DNA of 64,000 bases from Paludibacteraceae bacterium (lineage in GTDB: Bacteria; Bacteroidota; Bacteroidia; Bacteroidales; Paludibacteraceae). Within the stretch, counting starts at the first letter, position 1. Each line of letters starts with the position of its first letter. The notes beneath the pieces were generated by a model, which did no database searches, had not been told where the DNA came from, and saw nothing but the letters and a program-made list of their open reading frames with translations. The translations under genes were made by a program, and so were the position numbers. The stretch spans positions 1-64,000 of the forward strand of contig JAILDU010000043.1 in the NCBI GenBank assembly GCA_024689005.1. Reading direction: 5' to 3'. Positions 29,032 through 37,417 of the stretch are shown in pieces.

Positions 29032-32000
29032 ATGAGAACATTCACTCAAAAGTTATTATGTTCACTCGTGTTATTGCTTTGTTGCGTAAGTTTGCAGGTA
29101 AGGTCTGAAGAACTTATTGTGGCAGATGGCGCTGCAACCAATACCAATTTGCCGATAAACGGCACGTGGGTAGATGCGGCAGGTACACGCAGTCAGTGCC
29201 TATATCCTAGTGATTCCTTGACGGACTTAGAAGGCGCAACGATTACTAAAATGACGTTCTATATAGACCCGGAGGACGCCAGTGGATGGGCTAATGCCAT
29301 ATTCCAAGTCAGCCTGGCAGAAAGTACAGAATCCGGACTTACTAAAAGTGAGTTTTTGGAGAACTTGACGTCGGTCTATTCTGGAGGACTGAGTGTGTCC
29401 CAGCCGACAATAGAAGTGGTATTTTCTTCGCCATATCTTTACTCTGGCGGAAACCTCGTAGTTGATTTCCAGGTACAAACAGCAGGTACGTGGAAAACTG
29501 TTAATTTCTATGGCGTTGATGATATTGGTTTTGTTGCTGGTCACTATTTTTTTAGTAATAACCATGACCTTAAACAGTTTCTTCCCAAAGTCAAATTTGA
29601 TTATATTCCTGCTAGCGGACCTAAATGTGAAAGACCCTCCTCTCTTGATGTTATCGATCTGACTACATCAACTGCTTCACTCGTATGGGCTGGGGGTAGC
29701 GGAGAGTACAATGTTGAATATAAGGCTGCATCAGCCACTGACTGGACTTCTCTGCTTGCTAATTCGAGTGCTTTAACAACCTCCCTTAGCAACCTTGCTC
29801 CTGCTACTACATATCAGGCGCGTGTCCAGGCTGTCTGCGAAGAATCTACTAGCGGAAGAACATCCATCTCATTCACGACCCCATACGCTATCCCGTATGA
29901 GCAAAACTTCTTTGGAAATGCGATGCCTGCTGATTGGCTTACATACAAAGGTCTTCTTAGTGAAGTCCTTGCTGGTACAGCTTCATTATCCCGTGCATCT
30001 GACAATATCAAATGGAAATTCTCGTCTTCGGCTGCAGGAGAACTATCTCAACATGCATATTGCGAGATTATGGAAGATAATACTAAGGATTGGCTGGTAC
30101 TGCCTGCTGTTCAGATGGACTCAAATGTCCAACTGTCATTCTGGATGGCTTTGTCCAATAGTTCTGGTCTCCCGGTAACAGCAGGTTCTCAACCGGATGA
30201 CAAGTTTGCAGTATTGCTTTCTTCGGATAACGGAGCTACATGGACGATACTACGTCAGTGGGATAACAGTGGTGCGTCACAGTATTCTTACGATAACATT
30301 AGTCCTAACGGAGAAGAAATATCCATTGATCTTAGTGCGTACAGTAGTGGATTGATCAAGTTGGCGTTCTATGGTGAATCTACAGTGAGTGGAGGTGGTG
30401 CCCGTCTTCATATAGATAGTGTGCTTGTGGATAAGATCCCAACTTGCTTTAAGCCGACCGCTCTCGAAGCAAGTGCTATCTCGAAGAACTCTGTACAACT
30501 GAGTTGGGTAGCTAATAGTGGTGAGACGGCATGGAAGATCCAGTATAAGAAATCTTCCGAAACCGCATGGCAGACTATTGATGTTACAGAGAATCCATAT
30601 GTGCTTTCTGGGTTGGAAAGTTTGACCGATTACGATGTGCACGTTGCTGCTGTATGTGATGGCTCTGCTTCAGATGGAACAAGCAAGTATAGCCAGACCA
30701 TTCATTTCAAGACGGTAGCTGGTGTGCCTTATACTGAGCCGTTCAGTGCATCATCTATGCCTGTCGATTGGTCTACGTATAGAGGATTGTTAAGCGAAAT
30801 CATGAATAACGAAGCAACGCTTAATTTGGTGGCTACCTCTGCTACTTGGAAAGTAGCGTCCGGCAATGGTGTATTCGCAGGGGAGACGCATCTACTTCTT
30901 TTGAATTCAGGTGCAGACTCCAGAGCTTGGGCTGTTTCTCCGGAAATACAATTGGATGATAATGTTCAGCTCTCGTTTGACTTAGCCTTGACTGGCTCGA
31001 ACAATATCTTGCAGCCGGTTGTTCCTGGTGAGCAGGATGATGACAAGTTTGTAGTGCTCATCAGTACGGATAATGGAGCAAACTGGGGTAAACTCAAGGA
31101 GTGGAATAATACCGATTCAGAGAATTCGTACGATGCTATCAGTTGTACTTCAGAAGGTCAAGAGGAAGTATGCAATTTGTCGGCATATGCAGGTCAAAAA
31201 GTTAGAATCGCATTCTATGGCGAATCAACTGTTAAGGGAGGAGATAGTTATATCCATATCGGCAATTTGCATGTTGATTACATTCCGGCATGTGAGAAGC
31301 CTCTTGGCTTGATTCTATCCGACGTCACGAGTGCATCCGCTACGTTTGAGTGGAATGAAGCTCAGAGCGGTTCGGAACCATGGATCTTTGGTGTTGCTGC
31401 TAATCCTGCAGATGATTTCTCACCCGAAGCCGCTGATTTTACTGGTAGTACTTCGGATACGTGGGCAGAGATAGATACTTTGAGAGAAAATACGGATTAT
31501 ATCTTCTTCATCCGTAGAAATTGTGGTGGCGAAATAGCTACACGTCGCTTCCATACCTCTCAAGCCCCGGCTAATTTGCCATATGCAGATGACTTCGAGA
31601 GTGGTAATAAGTGGGCATTCAATTGTGGTGGAATGACCAACGCATGGGCATACGGTTCTGCTACCAACAATGGAGGTTCGCATGCATTGTATATTTCTAA
31701 TGATGGTGGTGCTACTAACGCCTATACATTAGGAAGTGATAACACAGTCGTTTATGCAACCAAGTTATTTGCATTCGAAGATGGCACTTATACTTTCCAA
31801 TACGATTGGAAAGCCAAAGGAGAAGGCTTATCAGATTATCTGCGCGTTGTCTTAGTCCCTGCTTCTGTAAATCTTTTTGCGGGTTCGACACTGCCATCAG
31901 GTCTGACAAATAGCGCAGTACCGGCTGGTTGGAAAGCATTGGACGGCGGCACTAAACTCAACTTGAGCAACAATGAGTGGAAGACTGTTAATTTGGAGGT

Positions 32001-33894
32001 AGAAGTTGCTGCAGGTGAATACAATGTGGTATTCGTATGGCGTAACGATGCTACTAGTGGTTCTCAAACTCCTGCTGCTATTGACAATTTCAGTATCACT
32101 CCGACCTTGTGCGCTAGACCTATAGCAGATAGCGTTGCTACGAATATATCAACTCATTCTATTTTGCTAAAGTGGAAACGTCAGGATAGCGATGCATGGT
32201 TGATCCAATACAAGAAGAGTGACGCGAATAGTTGGACTACACTTTCTGAGCCTATCCTTACGGATTCCTTCCGAGTAGAAGGTCTTGAGTCGGCTACTTC
32301 GTATGACTTCCGTATAGCTGCTTGGTGTGACGTGACAGATCCGGCTACTATCAGCGAATATAGCGCACCGTTTACTGCGCTCACCGCTTGTGAAGCCATT
32401 TCTTCTTTCCCGTATAGTGAGAATTTCGATGGTATTACTGTTACTCAAACTTCATCGCCGAGCAAGCGTGTATTGCCCCTATGTTGGAATTTTATTAATT
32501 CATCTATCAATAGTAGCAATAATGTTTACCCGACTATATTCAAATATTATGCCGGATATTATGCTTCGTCACCTAACTCGTTGCGTCTCCACTCTAATTA
32601 TAGCAGTACGACCAACAAGGATCCGCAAGACGAGTATGCTATACTCCCGGAGATGCTCGGCGTCAATGGATTGCAAATGACGTTCAAGGCACGTGCATAT
32701 TCTACAGCAAACGCATATTCCGCTAAGTTTACGGTAGGAGTGATGACAGATCCGTCCGATACGGCTACATTCGTGGAGCTTGCTACCTTTGAACCTACTA
32801 CTACTACCTTCCAGCCATTTGAGGTGAAGTTTAATAGTTATAATGGTACAGGCAGATACATAGCCTTCAAGTTGGAGGCTGCGGATGCAAACAAATCCAA
32901 CCATAGTGTGCTGATTGATGATATCGCAATTGACGAACTGCCATGCTATGAGGCTTCCGGTTTGGCTGTTTCTGACATCACATCCGCGGGTGCTACATTC
33001 TCTTGGAATAGCGAGGTTAACGGAGCTTGGAAATACGCAGTCGCATCAGCTTCTGATGCAGAGCCTGCAGAGGATGCGTTTATTGCTATCGATACCAATG
33101 CTGTTATTATTGATGCCTTGACAGACCTTAGCGACTATGTATTCTATTTGAGCCGTGTATGTAAGGATGGATTGAGTCAAAGTATCTCAGTCGCTTTCAG
33201 TACTACACAGCAGGTTGCAACTATTCCTTTCGCAGATGACTTTGAGGATGCCAATAGTTGGCTGTTTGTCAATGGTACATCTACCAATGCTTGGGCTTAT
33301 GGACAAGCAACCGCTAATGGTGGTTCGCACGCATTGTACATCTCTAATGATGGCGGAGTAAGCAACGCTTATACTGCTACTGAGGCGGCTATGGTATATG
33401 CTACCAAGTTGTTCTTCTTCGAGGAAGGCACCTATGCCTTCAGCTATGATTGGAAGGCTGAAGGACGAAATAACGAAGATGTTCCGGCAGACTACCTGCG
33501 CGTAGCGCTCGTTCCGGCAACGGCTACTTTCCCGGCAGGAATGAAACTTCCTTCTTTCAGTGGTACTAATCTGCCTAATGGTTGGATTGCTCTTGATGGA
33601 GGACACCAACTTAATCAAAGTGCAGAATGGCAAACCATCAGTATAGAAGATGTTGCTATCGAAGAAGGTACATACAAGATTCTTCTTGCATGGAGAAACG
33701 AATCGACAGATGGCGTAGCAAATACTCCGGCAGCAGTTGACAATTTCACTATCACAAAGAAATCTGTCGCTACCGGAATCAATAGCGCTGAGACTTCTGA
33801 CAAACCGCTTAAGTTCATCCGCAATCGTCAGGTCTACATCCTTGTCAATGGTGTTGTCTATGATACGATGGGACGCAAAGTGGTTGTGAAGTAA
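29032..33894 (+). CDS. Large fibronectin III / jelly-roll surface protein, 1,620 aa
   Basis: A signal peptide (about 1-25) is followed by a beta-rich N-terminal domain (about 26-190) not seen in the other giants. Five fibronectin III modules then alternate with jelly-roll modules. Two jelly-rolls carry Asp-box-like DNGATW and DNGANW. Two pairs of modules are internal duplicates (29890-30447 with 30724-31293; 31576-32100 with 33223-33756). The latter pair has the 'GGSHALYISNDGG' signature also found near the N-terminus of the 1,094-aa protein. The tail is the short form, RQVYILVNGVVYDTMGRKVVVK in essence, ending straight after the YDxxGR element. It has its own promoter and terminator, and no catalytic residues were recognised. 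Confidence 0.87.
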   Translation: MRTFTQKLLCSLVLLLCCVSLQVRSEELIVADGAATNTNLPINGTWVDAAGTRSQCLYPSDSLTDLEGATITKMTFYIDPEDASGWANAIFQVSLAESTESGLTKSEFLENLTSVYSGGLSVSQPTIEVVFSSPYLYSGGNLVVDFQVQTAGTWKTVNFYGVDDIGFVAGHYFFSNNHDLKQFLPKVKFDYIPASGPKCERPSSLDVIDLTTSTASLVWAGGSGEYNVEYKAASATDWTSLLANSSALTTSLSNLAPATTYQARVQAVCEESTSGRTSISFTTPYAIPYEQNFFGNAMPADWLTYKGLLSEVLAGTASLSRASDNIKWKFSSSAAGELSQHAYCEIMEDNTKDWLVLPAVQMDSNVQLSFWMALSNSSGLPVTAGSQPDDKFAVLLSSDNGATWTILRQWDNSGASQYSYDNISPNGEEISIDLSAYSSGLIKLAFYGESTVSGGGARLHIDSVLVDKIPTCFKPTALEASAISKNSVQLSWVANSGETAWKIQYKKSSETAWQTIDVTENPYVLSGLESLTDYDVHVAAVCDGSASDGTSKYSQTIHFKTVAGVPYTEPFSASSMPVDWSTYRGLLSEIMNNEATLNLVATSATWKVASGNGVFAGETHLLLLNSGADSRAWAVSPEIQLDDNVQLSFDLALTGSNNILQPVVPGEQDDDKFVVLISTDNGANWGKLKEWNNTDSENSYDAISCTSEGQEEVCNLSAYAGQKVRIAFYGESTVKGGDSYIHIGNLHVDYIPACEKPLGLILSDVTSASATFEWNEAQSGSEPWIFGVAANPADDFSPEAADFTGSTSDTWAEIDTLRENTDYIFFIRRNCGGEIATRRFHTSQAPANLPYADDFESGNKWAFNCGGMTNAWAYGSATNNGGSHALYISNDGGATNAYTLGSDNTVVYATKLFAFEDGTYTFQYDWKAKGEGLSDYLRVVLVPASVNLFAGSTLPSGLTNSAVPAGWKALDGGTKLNLSNNEWKTVNLEVEVAAGEYNVVFVWRNDATSGSQTPAAIDNFSITPTLCARPIADSVATNISTHSILLKWKRQDSDAWLIQYKKSDANSWTTLSEPILTDSFRVEGLESATSYDFRIAAWCDVTDPATISEYSAPFTALTACEAISSFPYSENFDGITVTQTSSPSKRVLPLCWNFINSSINSSNNVYPTIFKYYAGYYASSPNSLRLHSNYSSTTNKDPQDEYAILPEMLGVNGLQMTFKARAYSTANAYSAKFTVGVMTDPSDTATFVELATFEPTTTTFQPFEVKFNSYNGTGRYIAFKLEAADANKSNHSVLIDDIAIDELPCYEASGLAVSDITSAGATFSWNSEVNGAWKYAVASASDAEPAEDAFIAIDTNAVIIDALTDLSDYVFYLSRVCKDGLSQSISVAFSTTQQVATIPFADDFEDANSWLFVNGTSTNAWAYGQATANGGSHALYISNDGGVSNAYTATEAAMVYATKLFFFEEGTYAFSYDWKAEGRNNEDVPADYLRVALVPATATFPAGMKLPSFSGTNLPNGWIALDGGHQLNQSAEWQTISIEDVAIEEGTYKILLAWRNESTDGVANTPAAVDNFTITKKSVATGINSAETSDKPLKFIRNRQVYILVNGVVYDTMGRKVVVK
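29890..30447 (+). repeat. Internal module duplication, copy A1
   Basis: This encodes a jelly-roll module starting IPYEQNF with the marker GLLSEV, an Asp-box-like DNGATW, FYGESTV and ending IPTC. It matches copy A2 at 30724-31293 in order and spacing of all markers. Confidence 0.7.
30724..31293 (+). repeat. Internal module duplication, copy A2
   Basis: Second copy of the module at 29890-30447: starts VPYTEPF, then GLLSEI, DNGANW, FYGESTV, and ends IPAC. Confidence 0.7.
31576..32100 (+). repeat. Internal module duplication, copy B1
   Basis: Jelly-roll module with TNAWAYG, GGSHALYISNDGG, VYATKLF, YDWKA, DYLRV, GWKALDGG and AAIDNF. It matches copy B2 at 33223-33756 and resembles the N-terminal module of the ~1,000-aa paralogues. 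Confidence 0.75.
33223..33756 (+). repeat. Internal module duplication, copy B2
   Basis: Second copy of the module at 31576-32100: TNAWAYG, GGSHALYISNDGG, VYATKLF, YDWKA, DYLRV, GWIALDGG, AAVDNF. Confidence 0.75.
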
Positions 33895-33934
33895 GCATCA
33901 CTTATCGACATACGGCTTACCGCCGATTATACTC

Positions 33935-33961
33935 CAAAGGGCTGCCTCGTGCAGCCCTTTG
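33935..33961 (+). terminator. Hairpin terminator
   Basis: Perfect 11-bp stem (33935-33945 with 33951-33961; arms caaagggctgc / gcagccctttg) with a 5-nt loop, followed by a T-rich stretch, 40 nt after the 1,620-aa gene. Confidence 0.8.
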
Positions 33962-33972
33962 AGCATTTTCCT

Positions 33973-33996
33973 TCATTCGTTCATTCGTTCTTTCGT
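33973..33996 (+). repeat. 8-nt tandem repeat
   Basis: Three 8-nt units (tcattcgt, tcattcgt, tctttcgt) lie between terminator and promoter. This is the same kind of short array as the 7-nt ones, with a different period. Confidence 0.65.
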
Positions 33997-34102
33997 TCCA
34001 ATCCTAACCCGACATCCTATGTTCTTTTTCTTTCCTGAAAGTTATTTTTTGTAATGATTATTAAACAAAAACAATGAGAAAGTGCTAAAAATATGTCAAT
34101 TA

Positions 34103-34135
34103 TTTGCACATCTCAAAAAAAAGCAGTACTTTTGC
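34103..34135 (+). promoter_or_regulatory. Bacteroidota-type promoter for barrel/OmpA/surface operon
   Basis: TTTG (34103-34106) and TACTTTTGC (34127-34135) are 20 nt apart. The expected transcript start is about 25-30 nt before the GTG start at 34168. It likely drives the four genes to 43898. Confidence 0.75.
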
Positions 34136-34167
34136 CGCTCAAATCGCTTTATAATTGCAATTAGTCT

Positions 34168-35124
34168 GTGAGAAGGTACGTTCTATTAATATGCATTATT
34201 GGGCTTAGTGTATCTGTCAGTGCCCATACCAGTCTCTCTCCGGAGACCCATCATTTTGTGTCCCTTCATGGAGATCTGGGCTTTTCTATGCTCCTTCATT
34301 CGATCGACAATCAGAGTCCTGCAAAAGGACTGAATCCGAATATCGGTGTCGATTATCGTCTCTTTCACAACAATTTCTTACTCTCCGTAGGTGTGGAGGG
34401 TATGTATGGATTGTATGCCAACTCTCTGGAAGGAATAGAGGAAGTCATTCCGATGATGGATACCGAGGGTGACCTCTTCAATATGCATGTGTCTGTAAGC
34501 GCAGCGCGCGATCATGCGCACATGATTAACGCTAATGTACCATTATTGATAGGAGGTGAGTGGGGATGCTTCTATTTCCTTGTTGGACCCAAACTCTCTC
34601 TCAATCTCTATGGTGTCACTTCTTCCTCTGCGCAAGTTACTACGTATGGCGAATACGACCGTTATTACGACGATTTCTACGATATGCTCAACCACCAGTT
34701 TGAGACCAATCGCCCTATGACCAGTGGTACGCTTCCGCTCAAGTGGAATATGAACGTTATCGCTCATCTCGAGGTCGGAGGACGTCTCGATGACTTCCCT
34801 AAGAGTTCGGGTTATTACGCTAATCGAAACAAGGTGCGCGTTTATCTTGCCGGATATGTGGATTTCGGTGTCCTCAATCTGAAAACTGCCGGCAATGGAG
34901 AACCATTGTTCCAATATCGCGAAACCGATCAGGGCTTGCAATTCTATATCCAACCGCTATTGGTAAGCAATCGTTCGGATAATGCCGTGATTCGCAATCT
35001 CAGTCTGGGCGCCAAACTGACAGTCGCATTCCCGATGGCTGAGCATGGCAAGTCCTACAAGTACGACTCGCGTCGTGTCAAACTCAATTATCGTAAACGT
35101 GGCGGAACCCAAGCGCTGTATTAA
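34168..35124 (+). CDS. Outer-membrane beta-barrel protein
   Basis: This 318-residue protein is read from GTG 34168, which gives a good signal peptide (about 1-19, ending SVSA) and lies just below a promoter. The rest is alternating amphipathic strands typical of a small outer-membrane barrel. Segments such as PNIGVDYRLFHNNFLLSVGVE and the end 'SLGAKLTVAFPM' align with the barrel parts of the two OmpA-family proteins here (16880 and 35173), so it is a paralogue that lacks the regulatory and OmpA domains. It is the first gene of a probable four-gene operon, with gaps of 48, 34 and 19 nt. Function unknown; it could be a porin-like or partner barrel for the exported surface proteins (inference). 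Confidence 0.82.
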   Translation: MRRYVLLICIIGLSVSVSAHTSLSPETHHFVSLHGDLGFSMLLHSIDNQSPAKGLNPNIGVDYRLFHNNFLLSVGVEGMYGLYANSLEGIEEVIPMMDTEGDLFNMHVSVSAARDHAHMINANVPLLIGGEWGCFYFLVGPKLSLNLYGVTSSSAQVTTYGEYDRYYDDFYDMLNHQFETNRPMTSGTLPLKWNMNVIAHLEVGGRLDDFPKSSGYYANRNKVRVYLAGYVDFGVLNLKTAGNGEPLFQYRETDQGLQFYIQPLLVSNRSDNAVIRNLSLGAKLTVAFPMAEHGKSYKYDSRRVKLNYRKRGGTQALY

Positions 35125-35128
35125 TGTT

Positions 35129-35170
35129 TACACACTACACATTACGCATCAAACATTAAACATTAAACAC
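35129..35170 (+). repeat. 7-nt tandem repeat filling intergenic gap
   Basis: Six 7-nt units in exact register (tacacac, tacacat, tacgcat, caaacat, taaacat, taaacac) fill nearly the whole 48-nt gap. They end 2 nt before the ATG of the OmpA gene, so this array supplies its ribosome-binding region. Confidence 0.8.
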
Positions 35171-35172
35171 TG

Positions 35173-37383
35173 ATGAAACGATTATTCCATATATTGCTTA
35201 TTTCTTTGGCTTTTGCCTTTGTTGCACCGGCTTTGTCCGTAGTTGATAGCCGCATCGCAGCAGTCTATGCTGTGGATGCTAAGGCTAAAGCTAAAGCACA
35301 ACGTGAGAAAGAGAAGGCTAAGGCAGCTAAAGAACGCGAGAAGGCTAAAGCGGCTGCTCAAAAACAAAGAGAGAAAGCAGCCGCCCAGAAGAAGAAAGAA
35401 CAGGCTAAGTCTGCTGCTCAGAAGCAAAAGGCTAAGGCTAAAGCACAGCAAGCTAAAGCAGCCGCTAAACCGGCTCCTAAACCTGCTGCTTCTAAGCCCG
35501 CGCCCAAGGCCATTGCTGCCATGACTCCGGAGGAGGAGAAGACGCAGTATATGGAGCAGAAAGCCACTGTGGATAAAGCCAACGCAAGAGCCGAGGCATA
35601 CAATAATCGTGATATCACCCACCGCCTTGGCTTTTGGGGGCAAGTAGGCTATAGCAACCTCTTTACTTCCGGCATCGCTTTCGAGGCAGCTACTCCTAAC
35701 CCTGTCGGTTTCGAGAACAAAGACAAAGGCTTCGTTGGTGGTGGCCTTGGTCTTGGCTATCAGATGCGCTATCGGCAGATGATCCTCACTACGGGTCTCG
35801 AATTCAATACGTACAATTCCGTCATGGCGTTCTCTAATCAGCCGGATGGTACTATGCTTCTCCAATACGGAATGAGCCCGTATGCATCTACTATGACTTA
35901 TCACTATGCGTTCGATTCGATGCAAGACAAATTGATTGGTGGCTTTGCTCAAATACCTGTCTTGTGCGGTATGGAGTTGAGTAATTCCCCGCTCTTCTGG
36001 CAGGTTGGTCTGAAAATCGGTATGGGAGTGATGGGCCAATCGACCATTAGTGGCAATATGACTACTTCCATCGAAGACAAAGAGTTGATCGAAGGTCTGC
36101 AAAATATGTACAACCATTTGTTGGTTTCTGATCAGGCTGTTCAACGCCCCGCTACATCGGTTAAGTTCGGCCTCAATCTGGCTGCCAGTGCTGAGATTGG
36201 CGTTAATCTCGATCAGTGGATCAATGCTTCGCCTCGCCTGCGTGCATCGCTTTTTGCGGATTATGGTATCCTCAATTCGCTTAGCTACAAGGCTGCTGAC
36301 GGCGCGCAAGATATACCTATGCAGATGACGGTGGCTGCTAATCCGTTGGATTATCCTACCAATTCTACACTCGCTACCACCTCTGCGGCTAATGCCCAAG
36401 TCCATCCGTTCTTGGTAGGTGCCAAACTCTCCGTATGGTTCGATCTGCCGCGCAAGCAGAAACCTGTTATGGATTATCCGGCTATGCCGGCTTCGCGTTT
36501 GGGAGTTTATTTGTATGATCAGGAGAATGAGTCGGCTTTGGGTGGCGTGTCTGTCGAAATCATCGATGTTGCTACTGGCAAGTCTTTGCAGAAGAATACC
36601 AACCGCCAAGGTCTGCTCCAGAATCGTTTTGCTCCGGGTCAGTATCGTGTCTTGGCTACCAAGAACGGCTATCTGCCGTCTGATACGATTCTTCAGACTG
36701 TCGAGGAGTTCTCGTTCGACACGCTGCGCTTGCCTATGCATCGTATTGTCGCACCTGTGGTTCATACGTTGTGCCTCAATATCTTTGATGCAGATACTCG
36801 CGCGCCTATCGAGGCTGCTGTGCGCATCGTTTCTATAACCGATCCTGCTGTCGGCTATACGGCTCAGTCTTCGGATGACGGCTTCATCGAGACCCCGCTT
36901 ACTGCAGGAGATTATATCGCCCACCTGAGCGGAACAGGCTATCTGTCCAAGGATGATACGCTCCACTTCGTGCTGGATACTCTGGATTTGTTTATGCAGC
37001 ATATCCAGGAGGGTGTCAAGGTGAAGATTGAGAACCTCTTCTTTGCAACCAACAAGACTTATATCCTCCCGCAGTCCGAGCAGGCTATGTCAGATCTCGC
37101 TACTTTCCTCTTGGAGAATCCGACTGTCTCTATCCATATCGTAGGCCACACCGATGCTGTCGGTTCGGATGAGGCCAACCAGATCCTGTCTGAGGGACGT
37201 GCTAATGCCGTACGCGATGACCTTATCAAGCGTGGCGTGGCTGCAGAGCGTCTCAGCGCTGAGGGTAAGGGCGAGCAGGAGCCGGTGGCTGACAACGATA
37301 CCGAAGAAGGACGCCAACTCAACCGTCGTGTAGAGTTCGTCATCACCGGAACGGATGGTAAAGATATTGAGCAAGTTTATTAA
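35173..37383 (+). CDS. OmpA-family outer-membrane protein with TolA-like Lys/Ala-rich segment
   Basis: This 736-residue protein has a signal peptide (about 1-36). An unusual Lys/Ala/Glu/Gln-rich segment (about 37-115, AKAKAQREKEKAKAAKERE and on) is predicted to be a long charged helix and ends in a Pro/Ala/Lys stretch. A barrel region (about 150-425, 'HRLGFWGQVGYSN' to 'FLVGAKLSVWF') is followed by two carboxypeptidase-regulatory-like modules (about 440-520 and 530-610). A C-terminal OmpA domain (about 618-730) has LFFATN, IVGHTDAVGSDEAN, LSEGRANAV and NRRVEF. It likely links outer membrane and peptidoglycan. The helix recalls domain II of TolA, but no transmembrane anchor is present beyond the signal peptide. 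It is paralogous to the 533-aa protein at 16880. Confidence 0.9.
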   Translation: MKRLFHILLISLAFAFVAPALSVVDSRIAAVYAVDAKAKAKAQREKEKAKAAKEREKAKAAAQKQREKAAAQKKKEQAKSAAQKQKAKAKAQQAKAAAKPAPKPAASKPAPKAIAAMTPEEEKTQYMEQKATVDKANARAEAYNNRDITHRLGFWGQVGYSNLFTSGIAFEAATPNPVGFENKDKGFVGGGLGLGYQMRYRQMILTTGLEFNTYNSVMAFSNQPDGTMLLQYGMSPYASTMTYHYAFDSMQDKLIGGFAQIPVLCGMELSNSPLFWQVGLKIGMGVMGQSTISGNMTTSIEDKELIEGLQNMYNHLLVSDQAVQRPATSVKFGLNLAASAEIGVNLDQWINASPRLRASLFADYGILNSLSYKAADGAQDIPMQMTVAANPLDYPTNSTLATTSAANAQVHPFLVGAKLSVWFDLPRKQKPVMDYPAMPASRLGVYLYDQENESALGGVSVEIIDVATGKSLQKNTNRQGLLQNRFAPGQYRVLATKNGYLPSDTILQTVEEFSFDTLRLPMHRIVAPVVHTLCLNIFDADTRAPIEAAVRIVSITDPAVGYTAQSSDDGFIETPLTAGDYIAHLSGTGYLSKDDTLHFVLDTLDLFMQHIQEGVKVKIENLFFATNKTYILPQSEQAMSDLATFLLENPTVSIHIVGHTDAVGSDEANQILSEGRANAVRDDLIKRGVAAERLSAEGKGEQEPVADNDTEEGRQLNRRVEFVITGTDGKDIEQVY

Positions 37384-37417
37384 TAGTGTACCCTTACACA
37401 AGATACATCACACACAA

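Noticed and set aside
35182-37002. A 606-codon open frame on the minus strand, opposite the 736-aa OmpA gene
   Set aside because: The plus-strand product has a signal peptide, barrel and OmpA motifs. The antisense frame has no recognisable motif and is explained by codon bias opposite a Lys/Ala-rich gene.
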